Of a stretch of DNA of 64,000 nt, positions 35,001-47,040 are shown piece by piece. Source of the DNA: Volvox africanus (taxonomy: Eukaryota > Chlorophyta > Chlorophyceae > Chlamydomonadales > Volvocaceae); assembly GCA_030268105.1 (NCBI GenBank), contig BSDZ01000009.1, positions 2,121,501-2,185,500 of the forward strand, read 5' to 3'. Position 1 is the stretch's first letter; every line of letters starts with the position of its first letter. Under the pieces are notes generated by a model. It searched no databases. It was not told where the DNA came from and saw only the letters and a list, made by a program, of their open reading frames with translations. Position numbers and translations under genes: made by a program.

Positions 35001-37693
35001 TGCACCACTGCATAACACCGCGGCGAATGGGGATGTCAGGCTGCAGTGCAGCGGCGGTTGCTCGGAACCTCAGAGTGGTGCCACTGCTGTTGGACTGTGT
35101 GACGGCGGCGGCGGCAGTGGCGAGCCAGCGGCGGCGGCGGTGGCGACCGTTAGCAGCACTGCAACGCCACAGGTCCGCCCCCCGATGAACAAAATTAGGA
35201 GACGAAGCTCAACGGCTGAGGGCGTCCGGCAAAATCACCCTAACGGTGGCAGCTGCGGCGGCGGCCAAGGCGCTACGTCCAATCCCAACCTTTCAGAACC
35301 GGCCGCGGTGGCGGCGGCGCCGCGACCGCAGCGGCCACCGTCACCACATGTACGAAACCCAACGCCGTCGTCGTCTTCCTGGTCTGCTCTTTTCACCCGG
35401 CGTCTCGAACCACGACCGGGCACTCCAGGGGTGTTTTGCCGGCGGGCCCGATCACGTTCTTCTACGTCTGGGGAAGGAACGGCAACCAGCGTTGAAGGGC
35501 AACCAACGGTCTTAAGAGTCACAAGTGCTGCAATGGAATCACCAGCGCCAGCTGTCGGAGCTTCGGTGACAATATCCTCTACGTCCGACGGCACTTATTT
35601 AGACGCCACCACACGATTTGATGCCGTTGAGCGGTTTCATCCACCCGGGCCAATGTCACCCGTTGTACTGCCCACCAGTGCCGTTTCCCCGGTTGCTGTA
35701 CAGGATGCGGTACCAACGGCAAAAAAATTTAGAGCCAGTGTGTTATTATTTGGCCGGGCAATAGGAGTCGGGCCCCTGGCGGAGGCGGTTGAGCAGAGCG
35801 CGCCTTTGTATATGAAACAAGCCGCCACGTTGCACACCAAGCTGCGTGCGGCAGCGGCGCCGAGCAGCAGAGATGGATCTTCATCAGGCATGGCCGCTGC
35901 TGCGTGTTTGACAACGGCGGTAAGTCGTGATCCAAGCGCATTGCAGCCAATGGGCAACAGTCGTCGTACATCTATCGCGAGCATCGTCGAATCACGGCCG
36001 CAAGTCTTGTCCCCAGGGATCAAAGCGGCTCCCGGTCGGCGGGAGCATCGATCGAGCCTGATCCTGCCGTATTCCGCCAGCAGTACGACTGAGTTTGCCG
36101 CTGCCGTGGCTGCCGCTATGGGGATTACATCGCCACTTTTGGACGGCGGTGGCGGTAGTGGCGGCGACGGCCGCGGCCGGGTGGCAGCGGGAGCATTCGT
36201 GAACGCGCTGGCGGCGACAGCCGCCAGCGTCGCTGGCCACGGTGCGGGTACCGGTTCTGTCCGGAGAGGATCTACAGAAATCGAAGGCAGTCGCGTCGTA
36301 CAAGGCCTCATAACCAGCCACGACGGTGAGGCACAATCCGTGCCGCAGATACATCGACACGGCTCTAGCACCCTCTGCGTCCCGTTGCGGACGTGGTATA
36401 CACCACCATCCCCATCTGATGGGGTGGCCACAGCCACGGCGGCGTTCATGGAAGCAACCGCCCTGCGCACTCCCGAGGGCGCTGCGTTGTCGTCCCATCT
36501 CAACGCGCAAGGCCCATGTTCCTTGATGCGGTCTGCAGCTGCTCGGCGCGCGGATGCGATACATTCACCCTTTGAGAGTCCCTTTAGTTTGCGAGGGATG
36601 GCAGTGGAGGGACAGGGGGCCGGCGTGCAGTCACCGCCGTTTAGACTGTCACCGTCGGCTACGGTGGTGAACTTGGCTGGCGCGACGAACGGGAAGCTGC
36701 AGGCAGACAGGTACGGCACGATATGGTATGGTATGGTACGGTCGTCGTACGGACCCTCGCATGGGTATCTTAAAACGGCGGCATGTTTTAATCATCCCCA
36801 GCAGCGCTCCAGATGCCATACGTATGAGGCGCCGTAAGGTTGATTTTACGGTTCTTCCAAATGTCCCGGTGGTTTGTTTATCCTACAATGCCGTTTGAGG
36901 GCCCGAGGACATCACCAGCCAAATGATTGCCTCAGAGGAACATACATCCGGTGTGACAAACAACCCTGACAAGGTTGCAGCATACCTCTCTATTACTTGC
37001 TAGTTCGCTTTTGCTTTTCCGTTGATCGTTTACCGTTTACTGGTTATTGGTTACTGATCATCAGTTATGGGTTATCGGTTATCGTCGCCTTATTTCCCCC
37101 TCTATCTCTCATCTGTGTGTCTCTTATCATAGGGCAACAGCCTTCGAAGACGGCAACGCGTTTTCTTACAGCGCCTTGGAAGGCACTACTCGCAATCTGA
37201 GGGCTCTGGGCAGCATGGAGCTGCTGCAGCTGGCTCCGCCGGGGTACGAAGAGACGTTGGCGGAAGGCGCCGGTGACGGCACCGGCACCGGCTGCCTTCG
37301 GAGCAGTGAGTTGCAGTTGATGTTTGGGAGCGAGTGGAGGGCAGGGTGTGAGTTACCTTGAGTGATGTCATCTGTGACGTAACCGGCGTTGTTAAGCATA
37401 ATCTGATCCTTTGTCATAAATATGTCATGTGGAAGGTGGCACCAGACGGTCAACACGGGAACTATCCATATTTTCTGTTGACGATGTTGACGCAGCATTT
37501 TCTTACTATTTCTGATCAGCATCTGTGATAGCCTCATGTACGGTACTGAACCATCCGAGCGTTGTACGAAAGCATGGCGTAGTCCAAATTATAATAACCG
37601 ATCACATTTGCTGTGCGTGAAGTTGAGTGATATATGAATCCTTTAAGATGTAAACTATCTATCTATATATCCATCCATCAACTTATCCATCAA

Positions 37694-37742
<49 letters not shown>

Positions 37743-39604
37743 ATCTATCTATCTATCTGAACTGAATGCAGGCGGCAGCGGCACGGGGCCCTGCCCCAGT
37801 GCCGACCGCCTGGTGCGCACCAGGCAAATTCGAAACGTTCGGAGGAGCCTCCAAAGCGGCGCGGGGACACTGCCGGAGGCCTTCAGCACCACAGCAGCAG
37901 CAGCAGCAGCAGCAGGAAACATGACACCGGAAGAAATGGAAGCCGGCCCCCGGCGTGATAATGACGGCGGTGCCGCCGCGGCTGCTGCCCCCGCCGTCGT
38001 TGCCAGTGAAGATGGTGGCGACGAGGGCCTTACGCCTGTAATGGAATGGATTTCCACCGCGAGGGCGACCACTGCCAAAGCCCGACGGCAACGTCGACAG
38101 TCGTCGGTCGGTTTCTTCTCGCCGCAGCCGCAGCTACGGGGGCCCCTTCCGGGAGCGGTGAATGGGCAGTCGCCATTCGCTGGCGCACACGTGCGGGCAG
38201 CGAACCAGTTGGCGGAGCTGCAATGTGCGGAGGCTGAACACATGCGGTACGTACACATGCCGTACTTGCCGCGGCGGGTCATGAGGCCGTATCCTAATAA
38301 TATGGTTATGGTTTGGGTCATGTTCCACCTAATCCAGGCCACATCCTAGCGCCGTTACTCTACCCGTAACGCTCGTGTGCCCATATAGATCACAAGCGGT
38401 GCTGTAGTGCCAATCGCCCGTCCTGGTGCTTCGTTCACCGCGGATACTGCAGCAGTACGTCGCAATTGACAAACGTATTTTAGTATTTCTATCCTGATGA
38501 ACCAACCAATTAACGAACATGACTAATGAGATGGGCAATCGTAAATGAATGAACTTACCGTACAACCAACCGCCAATAAACTTCTAGGCGTGAAGCTGCA
38601 CTGGCTCGGCGCGAATCGGACCTAGAGCATCGCGAGGCGGAGTTGGCGCTGCGGCATGCCGAGGCGGTTGCGGCACTGGCGGAGGCCACCCAGCGGCGGG
38701 AGGAGGCGGCGGCGGCGATGCGCCGTACCCGGTCCGTACACGTCATGGTGGTGGCTCTGGCGAGCGCCTGTGCGGACCTCGCCTTTAAGGTTCGACCGAC
38801 CACTCCTGTGGCCTGAGTTTAAAAATAAAAACAAAAACAAGTATAACAATAACATATAAAAGTAAAATAAAGTAATAAACATAAGTAATAGGTAATAAAT
38901 TAAGATTAAGTATTGTTATTGTTATCATGATGTTGATGAAGAACAGTCCAGGCATCAGTCACTGGATTGGAGTCTTATTTTCCTTCCTGTCTTTATTTCT
39001 GCGTGTGCAGGTGGAGCAGCTGGACTTACGCTTGGAGGACACGACCGCAGCTGTGGGGCGCATCGAGGCTCAGCATGGCCACGGCCGGCCCCACGGCAAT
39101 GAGTTCCTGGGGCTGGGCCAGTCGGCCGTGACCGCGCTGCCGGCCCGCGATACGCGGCCGGGAGTGCTGGAGAGAAATGCCAGTATAGATAAGCGCTTCG
39201 CGGCGTTGGAGCGCACCAAGGCGCTCAGCCTCTGGCAATCATCGGGTGGCGGTGGCGGCGGAGGAGGAGGAGGCGGCAGTATGCGGCACGGCAATTCATT
39301 GCTGCACGGCGCCGGCGAAATCGCGACTGGCAGCGGCGACGTAACTGTATCTGGTGGGTAATGCCTTCGAGTCCGTTGTCCACGGGTCCACAACTAATAA
39401 AACCAACATAACCAACAAACCAACTCCGACCACTTCTCCTCTCCTCTCCGTTCGTGTGGCCCATAAGGCCCGCCAGGGAACCTACATAAATCCTTAACCT
39501 GGGAGGTGCTCGATCCCGCCCTTATTTTGTCGACAGCAGGTCGGCGGCTGGCAATCCCTACCTCCAGCGGCATCAGCGGCGTCGAGAGCAAAGAGGCCGC
39601 TGCC

Positions 39605-39635
<31 letters not shown>

Positions 39636-40108
39636 CCAGCAGTAAGATCCGGCGCTCTTCTGCTTTGCGTGCTGACGTCTTCACCACGACTGCCCCGTCG
39701 CCGCCGCCATCGGGATTCGTCAGTCGGGGGGCGATATCCTTTAGCATGGTACCCACGTCTGCGGGGCAGGTGCGCGATTCGACGTCCCCTTCGCCCTCCG
39801 CCGCGGTCCGAGGCACTATGGCCGAGTCCTTCACTGCGGGCATGCAAGTTGCGGTGCCCGCCGCCGCGGTCGCTGTGGCAGGGGCGGCGGCGCCGGCATC
39901 GACTAACCCCCTCATGTTATTCTCTGCCGCCTTGGGAAATTCGTTTCGAAAGGCCCGCCAGGAAAGCCCATGGTCGCAGCATGCATCATCCGGTGCGGTG
40001 CCAGCAACGGGGCTGACTACGTCAGCGTCAGCTGCATCCGGCGCCGTCCACACGGAAGTCGCCCAGCAGCCCATCACAGTGAAGTCTTCGGAGATTGAGG
40101 AGCAGTGA
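26464..40108 (+). CDS. Very large cyclic-nucleotide-gated (CNG/HCN/EAG-superfamily) cation channel, 5' end incomplete
   Basis: In-phase exons: 27139-27325, 27869-28257, 28757-28929, 29266-29341, 29545-29648, 30196-30378, 30565-30637, 31212-31286, 31675-31740, 31963-32046, 32342-32428, 32913-32951, 33177-33248, 34054-34261, 34532-36710, 37133-37347, 37772-38246, 38588-38789, 39011-39353, 39540-40108 (about 1,932 aa); 26464-26569 and 26634-26743 are probable N-terminal exons whose phase link is unresolved. S1-S3 are encoded by 27869-28929 (HGRTSWDIFVLTLVLYSAVT, EWVLTFVYIVDIGINFRTAY), the S4 sensor by LKTPRLLRLVKLMRLLDRV, S5 by HWLACAWYVIARY, the pore by FYYSFLLLIGDNIQAMNNYE, S6 by GNMALLVANMNTVAV. 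The C-linker starts RQKLDMTQDALRYMRVP. The cNMP-binding domain holds GDLGHEMYIIRAGCVAVVS, GDFFGEIALLTQ and SRRTAKC (the Arg binds the cyclic phosphate). About 1,330 Ala/Gly/Ser/Thr-rich residues follow, with a coiled coil (38588-38789). Plasma-membrane or ciliary cation entry is inferred; the pore lacks the GYG of K+ channels. Confidence 0.88.
26779..26821 (+). repeat. (GT)n microsatellite
   Basis: About 20 dinucleotide copies in an early intron of the channel gene. Confidence 0.95.
27676..27726 (+). repeat. (CTGT)n/(CTGC) microsatellite
   Basis: Tetranucleotide CTGT/CTGC array in a channel-gene intron. Confidence 0.9.
30393..30418 (+). repeat. Short telomere-like TTTTAGGG array in an intron
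   Basis: TTAGGGTTTTAGGATTTTAG and the following GGTTTT form about three degenerate units of TTTTAGGG just after a channel-gene exon. Chance is possible at this length. Confidence 0.5.
30862..30925 (+). repeat. Polypyrimidine C-rich tract
   Basis: About 64 bp of runs of C separated by T, in a channel-gene intron; the opposite strand is G-quadruplex prone. Confidence 0.85.
32060..32096 (+). repeat. (GT)n microsatellite
   Basis: Dinucleotide array in the intron between two cNMP-binding-domain exons. Confidence 0.9.
33040..33140 (+). repeat. (CT)n/(CA)n compound microsatellite
   Basis: TCTC runs followed by CACA runs, repeated, in the intron before exon 33177. Confidence 0.9.
33300..33460. repeat. 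AT-only simple sequence (TTA/TAA-rich)
   Basis: About 160 bp composed nearly only of A and T with ATT/AAT words, able to fold on itself; a sharp contrast to the GC-rich exons on either side. Confidence 0.9.
33490..33850 (+). repeat. Hexanucleotide array (GTTATT)n switching to (GTTAGT)n
   Basis: About 360 bp of hexamers in one intron of the channel gene. A long homogeneous GTTATT block is followed from about 33715 by a homogeneous GTTAGT block, with both variants mixed at the left end. It keeps frames open on both strands without coding. Confidence 0.97.
37698..37759 (+). repeat. (CT)n followed by (CTAT)n microsatellite
   Basis: About 20 CT units followed by five CTAT units directly upstream of the 3' splice site of exon 37772; the tract also serves as a polypyrimidine tract. 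Confidence 0.95.
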
Positions 40109-40416
40109 GACCAACACCAAGGAGCTTAGCTGCCTTCTCATGTGTTTCCCTATTAGACCTTGCTTGGTACTCCGCGCTTTCCAGTACTAAGTAGTTTTCG
40201 GCACTGGCAGTACAACCACTTGTCCTTATCCTCATCATCTGGCGCTATCACCTGACGGTGGGCTCGGCCCTCTGATAGCCGGTGCCAATGCGGAGGTCGA
40301 GCTTATGCCGTATACATGCCGTATCGCTGGGTATCTGTATGCCGTACGCGGCATCGGTCACGGTGCATACACGGGTTACGGAAGATGTGATCAAGTGTGT
40401 GTGTGAAGAGTGCTCT

Positions 40417-40449
<33 letters not shown>

Positions 40450-40465
40450 ATGTGTGTGTGTATGT
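40417..40465 (+). repeat. (TA)n(TG)n microsatellite
   Basis: Alternating TA then TG repeats in the 3' flank of the channel gene. Confidence 0.9.
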
Positions 40466-40499
40466 TTGTATGGGGGGGGATATCGATACCGCAAATAAT

Positions 40500-40504
40500 T
40501 GTAA
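40500..40504 (+). promoter_or_regulatory. TGTAA polyadenylation signal candidate for the channel gene
   Basis: TGTAA lies about 390 nt after the channel stop codon; a second copy is at 40590-40594. Confidence 0.45.
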
Positions 40505-43396
40505 TGCGGATTGAATGAAGCGAATAACGAATAGCATCACACGCATGACCGACGTGCTGTCGCCGTGCTGTGCTCCTTCCCGCGCCTGTTGTAATGGTGT
40601 GTTTGGTGATGGGTGGTGGTAGTGGTGATAGAGATAGTGATAGTGGTGATAGTGGTGATAGTGGTGGTGGTGGTGATGGTGACAGTGCTAACTTCAATGA
40701 TGTGGTCTTTCTCGATAGGTAGCATGCTGTAACTGACACCCGCATAAAGAAAGCGGATTTCAGGTACCTACCGGCAAAACTATCCGTTCGGCATGGCGCT
40801 GCTCGTCTGACGTGTGCGACCCACCATCGCACACGATCTAGTTGATGGAATGGCCGCCACTTGGTTAGTTAGTGAGCACCCAAACCACACCTCCGGGAGG
40901 TAGATCATGACCAGGAGCCTTGGATTACGCACCCAGATGCATTGTGCTGGGGCCGCGAGCGCTAGTAGTTGTTGTTTCGGCTGCTAATTTCATTCTGCTG
41001 CTACTGCCAGCTCTACCGCTGATGTTCTGATGCTGCTTGCTGCATGCTACACACGGTATGTAGGCTTGCCAGTTATGCATCCGGCGTGTTGGACCGACGT
41101 TGTGCGGCTAGGAGCGCACGCATGTGTTTGTGAAAAAAGTGCGCAGACAGGCCCGGCAGTGGCCCTGCTGTCCGCGTGCTTACGCGTTGCTGCTGGTCTT
41201 TCAGGCGAGCAACGTTGAGAAGACATACTCGGGGAATAAGGCTAAAAGTGCCAGCGGCCACTGGTGAGCGAACTAGTCCAGCAGTGGTTCGTCCGTGTGC
41301 GTTCGTGTGTGCATGTGTATGTGTATGTGCGTGTGATTGTGAGTATTTGTGTGTATGGATTTTCAGGGACGTCACTTCGCTTTTCGTATTCGTATGTATG
41401 TAGGTATATTGGGGTATTACACTCCATGTGAGCGACTTGCCCTGCAAGGAAAAGCAACGGGGGGCCTGACCGGGCCAAACAACAGCATGGGGATGCGGAG
41501 CACCGACCGCAGCCTTGTCTGTCTGTCCTGTATATATGTGTGTATTTGGAGTCGTTTGTGCCTGTGAGTGCATGGGTTGACATCCGGCATACTGTCACAA
41601 ATATTTACCTGTGACTTGCCTTAAACACCTCGCGCACCGGCGCTTCAGTACCACGGCGTGCGTGTGTACACGGACTAAGGTCCCCATAACGAAACGAATC
41701 TCGTTATCGAATACGTTGCTGACAGCAGCCAAGCATCCACATTTCTTAACTGCCGATGGCATATTTCGCGGTGACCTAAGCAGAGCCAAGCCAAGGCCTG
41801 CTGCTGAGGTCTGCCTCGCTCAGTAATATCCCTGCATTCAATCCAGTTCCACAAATGAATGAACGTGCATGTGGATCGATGTGTAGTTGTTGTTAACATA
41901 GCTACTGCTGAACTGTCACTCTGCGATTTGGGCGCGTGGGGACAGAGGCCGAGAGGAGGAGCTTCGGCAAAGCTTTTAGCCGTCGATACCTGTTGTTGTT
42001 GTCGTTATTGTCGTTGTTATTGTTAGGTAGGAAATAGACTATATGATGAATGATTAGTTAGGTGGCAGTGCAGGCACACGACATTTCGGATTGGCCTCAG
42101 TGGACTGCTGCGCATTCGCTGTTTATATGCACCTGTACGATAGGTTTAGTAAGCAGGACTTACGGAGTGTGCGAATACTCTGTCGTTCCAACGACGCTCG
42201 CATCAGCACTCCGCAATGCAGCACGCGGGGAATGGCGGTGGTGGTTGTGACGGTGGTAAGTTAGTGGTGATGGTAGAGTGGTGATGGTACAGCGAGATGG
42301 CTATAGCGGGTTTCACGCTTGTCCAAAACACTCCATCGAGGACAGCCCTGAACACAAGCAAAAGCCTGATGACGTTTGGTCATAGGGCTTCAACTTGGTG
42401 CGCGGAAATACTGAAACTGCGTTGCTGGGGAGTTTAACTTTTTATGCTTTATAGTTCGCTCCGGTGCACGCATAAGTTTGTGCGAGGCACATTATACATT
42501 TGTGCGATACTACGTAAAATCTGCCAACGCGGCTGTGGGATCATATGGATTATGCGAAGTTAGGAAAGCTAATGGCAGAAGTGTGGGAAATAGGATTTTG
42601 TTCCGTGATGGCAGGCAACAGGAGCATCTTTCAGTCACACGACGCACGTCGATAAATTTTGAAGGCCGGAAAGCTACCGAGGGCTGCCTCCGGTCTGTTG
42701 TCTGGGGAGGACAGTAGGCCTGCACCTATCTGGCCGCCTTGCTTGTCGAGCTGCAGTTTTCCCGGCCTTCATCGCCGTTCTGATGGATCGGCCAATTTAT
42801 GGATCCGAATTGAATCCAAAGGATGATGCCGGTAACATTTGAAATGTGGGCCCCTAGTATTGAAGAGGCATGATCGCATCGAATGAGGTAATACTGCCTC
42901 TGCAACATGGGCGTGTTTTTCGCCAGGCCAGCCTAGAGATACCGGAAAACAGCCCGCCTACCTGTACCAACGCCAGCACGTTGCTGGCGTTTGGTGGCTT
43001 GACAAATAACCAAGAACGATGCGTGATGCTGTTTTCCATGTCCAGAATGCACTATGGTCTGTTTTAGAGAGCTGCTTGGATGGGGTGATGTTCGGATCGG
43101 TTATTGGGCGTCTAAGCAATATTGGCATATTATTCCAAATGATTGTATGAAATATTGACTATCGAGCGGACTCAATTTCTTAATATGTTGCAACCTCAGT
43201 TTCTCACGCAGATTCTCGGGTACGCATTGGCATCTCGGCCCACATGTTGCCAAAACGGTTCCGACCTGCAGCATCCATAAAGCTCTTGATCCTGACACCT
43301 TCAAGAAGACATTATCCATATTTGTTCGACTTGCTGTATAATCTAGACAACTTTACACACTGGTGTGCAGGCTTGGCTACCACCGAAGTCGTCAAA

Positions 43397-46300
43397 ATGT
43401 CATTATTTTCTCGACAGCATAACACACGTCCGTTGCAACAAATTTACAAGCTATATTCAATAACTGCATGGATGGTAGCTTTTATCCACTGTATTGTGAA
43501 TGGGCTCCAGTACAATAGCGGGGAAGATGGCGCTGTTCGACCGCAGATACCTTGCCCTTGTGAACGCCGGGAGCTGTGCAATTTCATTCAATCGGAGCGC
43601 GAACGCGAGGTGCGCTGTGGAGCTCCTCAAGGCGAGACGTACAGGAGGCGTACTCGTAACCTCGAATTGACAACATAACACCTTCGGACGAAGGGAGGTC
43701 ACACAACTGCGCATACCTGACGTTGCGTGACGAGCCAGCATCACCATGTGACATCGTCAAGTTGATCATTCGGAGGTCATGCGAAGGCAGCCGGCCAAGG
43801 ACCTCCATCCGCTATATCCTAAACATCGCAATGCCGGAATTCTTACCGATCTTCTTTGCAAACCCACAGGAGTCCGTTAACAGACCTCAGAATCATAGTA
43901 TAACCACTTCATCCCTCAATCTTCACGCCTTTCCTTCCGTATACCTGCAGTTCCTCGGCTTCTTCTATCCGTACAATCAACAGATTGCACTGTACGACTG
44001 GACCCAGATCACCGACCTGGCCTGGGTGCCGCCCGATCGGACAGACGTAATTTGCGCCGCACACGCAGCAGGTTCCCGAGCATGTCCCAACGGTCCATAA
44101 GGGAGGGATACCCTTTATTGACCGGTGATGTAATCTTCCAGCGGCGTTTGTGGAAGGGGCTGAGGCTAGCAGGACAGGACGACGCGCATAATGCGCGCAT
44201 TCCTGCTGATGTACGAAAGCACAAAGCTTTTCGGCCTGCGTGTTTGAAACCCTGTGGTTTCGAGCCCATGCGACGGTTAATTAGATGGCCAACGCACAAC
44301 TGTCAGATCCAACGGTCACTCTGAATTGGCATGGACTTTGTTGCAACGACCTTGACGCATTCCTGCACTCTGTCCTTCTGACTGGTCCCCGTAGGTGTCC
44401 GGGTACTGCTTAATGCCGACGACGTCTCAGGGAGCATCGTCGACGTGCACGTCCGCAGAGAATGGGTATGTGCGCCTGTCCTGCCATCGTGCCTGCAGAA
44501 CACATTTTCTCGTACATACCTACACTTGCACCACACCTTTTCAATCAGATCGCCCGGCAAGTGGAACTCGCTCGTTCGTACTGGTACGACGGAATTAATT
44601 TTGACTATGAGCTTCCCGCAAAGGTAGGTTATTAACGGAAATCACCTTTCAACCACACCACCGTTGCTTCACGCGGCCGTCAGCACAGCGCCGTCACCAT
44701 CACCATGTTTAACAACACTGCAGCCACGAACGACAACCGCCACCGCTGCTACCAACGTCGCCGGCCCCATGCCTCCGCAGATGGATTCTGATCTATCACG
44801 AAATTACACCCAGCTTGTGCGCGACACGTCAGCAGCCTTCAAGAAGCTCAACCCATTTGCCAAGGTATGCATACACAGACTACTAAACGGAGAAGTGCGT
44901 CGCCGTTTGAGAGCTTGCCTTCGAAGGGGTAGAGATGTGGCGGCAGTGGATGAGGCGTGGGATATGCGATCAAAACCTTTGTCGTTGTCGTCTTTGACAA
45001 AATGCCCCTTGGTCTCTTCTTCCCGTCTTCTCTTTTCGGACCTTACCTTCGGTCCTAAGATTCCGCTTGACCCCCGCGAGACCCTAACTGAGGACCGGAC
45101 CCTAGCCAGCACGTGCCGGTGGGATTTGGCCACCTGATTTCATTGTTTGTTCGTTGGGGTCGAAGTTTGCGGTTTCCCAACCAACCAACTCGCCGTGACG
45201 CTCGGGCCCGCAAGGTGTCGGTGGATGTGCCGTGGTCGGCCTTCGGCAACGATGACCGAGATTACGACTACGTGGGTCTTGCCGCAGTGGCGGATCGGCT
45301 GTTTGTGATGTCCTACGATATGCAGGCACAGGTAGGTGCCGTACCCGACAAATATGCCGATCATAAAAAGGTTTTACAAGGTTTATGAGTACTCGGCTTC
45401 AGTTGTGTTTTGGTTTTAAACCCCGGTGGATGGTCGGGTACCATTCTTTCACTTGCGTCTTCCAACATGCTGCGAGCACTTACCCGTGTGTATCCATACG
45501 TCGTAAGTCAATAACCATATTAACGTGTCAAATAACAGCATCCCTGTACGGCTATGACAACTGCCGTGCAGATCTTCGGACGCTGCGCTGCCGCCGCTAA
45601 CAGCCCGCAACCCCAGGTGCGGGTGCGGGTCAGATGGGGGAGGGGGAGGGACGAGAGTTGTCCTCTCCCTGGCCCGCGCCAGCCTCCAGCTGACCTCGAA
45701 CTGCATGCAGTTATCTAGCCATGAGAGTAAACAGCGCGAGCGAATGTCAAGAAGGGTATCCATGAAAAAATGCCTGACTAGACATTGATGGATGCACCTG
45801 TGAGACTTACAAGGTGGCGTGTGCGTGCATGCACATACACATTTGGTTTCTTGCCACCTACCTGGTGCACAAACCCGCCGCTCTTCTGATCCGTGCCCCT
45901 GATCCTGAAACCTGGTCTCTTTGACCAAAGATCCTTAAAGGTGTACGACAGTATCTTGACCTTGGCATCCCGGCAAGCAAGCTGATTCTTGGAGTGGCCT
46001 GGTGAGTTGATCTTGGCACCTGGCACCCTCCGCAAAGGCCCCGGGACCATTTCAACAATTTTTTGCATGGTATGCCTCCGAAACCACCGATCAAGTGTTC
46101 GTACAGCTCGCCTCATATGATGTTATATTCCTGCCGAAGGTACGGGTACGACTATCCATGTGAGCGCGACGCGCACGGTGTGGCGCCTGACCCATGGGTC
46201 GACGTATGCCTGTTGCGGCCGGTGGAGTACCGGGGCAGTCTCTGCAGCGACGCTGCGGGCGTCCAGAGGGATCATAAAGACCTGATGGCACGTGAGTATC

Positions 46301-47040
46301 GTGCCGCATTCGTTGACAACGACCAACCAGCCAATTCTAACTAACCAACTTCATCTTCAAATTCAGCTTTGTCTTATGCTCTGTCCTGTTTTTTCCATTG
46401 CATGTGTATATATTCGTTAATGTACTCATACTTTACCCGCCGCCTATGCTGTTGGGTTGATTGCGGGATAAGAGTAGACTATCTACTCTACTACACGAAG
46501 CCATGACCATGATCATTTAAAAGTCCGGACTTCCGTACACCACTGTAAGGCAGGATCTTACATACCGTACCCAGATGGATTGGCCACCCGTACATCTGCG
46601 TCTCAAAACCTGCAGATAGGGTCGCAAAACCTGCACGATCCCAATCAGACTCGGCTTCTCGCACGCTGTGCCTGGTCTCCTGAAGTCGGCCAAGTCGGCC
46701 ACTGTGTTCATTATTCCTCACCGTCCTTGCAGTGCTCCGGTCCGGCCGCAACACCACGGGTCTGATCTGGGACCCCCTAGCAGGCAGCCCGCGATTCAAT
46801 TACGTCCAAAATGAAGAGAGTGGTGGTGCCGTACACCAGGTGTGGCTTGAGACCCCGGAGAGTTTGACTCTACGTTACGCTCTGGCGCGGAAACTGGGGC
46901 TTCGTGGCGTGGGCGCCTGGAACATGGGGTGTCTCGAGCATTCGGGAGATGCGGAGCCGGCGGCCCGCGCGGATACAGCTGCGATGTGGCAGGCGGTAAG
47001 GAATTTCACAGGCGGTCCCAACCGCTGGGAACAACGATAA
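43397..47040 (+). CDS. GH18 glycosidase, di-N-acetylchitobiase-like
   Basis: Ten exons join in phase: 43397-43609, 43951-44071, 44395-44465, 44549-44623, 44781-44864, 45215-45331, 45572-45616, 45931-46001, 46140-46291, 46733-47040 (418 aa). An N-terminal hydrophobic stretch (ITAWMVAFIHCIVNGLQ) suggests entry to the secretory path. The family pattern then follows in order: CPCERRELC, IALYDWTQITDLAW, VRVLLNADDVSGSIVDVHV, the catalytic DGINFDYE with Glu156 as acid/base, VSVDVPWSAF, DRLFVMSYDMQAQ, GVRQYLDLGIPASKLILGV then AWYGYDYPC, LCSDAAG, and the C-terminal RYALARKLGLRGVGAWNMGC. Lysosomal chitobiase removes reducing-end GlcNAc from the chitobiose core of N-glycans. Exon 5 could start earlier at 44724 in the same frame; a donor-like GTAAGG near the end could add a further exon. 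Vacuolar or extracellular glycan turnover is inferred. Confidence 0.9.

Larger units (their letters stand above)
40109..43396. other. Channel 3' UTR and spacer; no gene recognised
   Basis: After the probable channel poly(A) signals, simple repeats (GGTGAT-rich 40610-40685) and unstructured sequence follow. Open frames such as 41399-41567 and 42478-42717 are short and match nothing. Confidence 0.55.

Noticed and set aside
35637..36719. 360-aa minus-strand ORF opposite the channel tail
   Set aside because: It is antisense to a GC-rich exon whose phases agree with both neighbouring exons; GC-rich coding DNA often leaves the opposite strand open.
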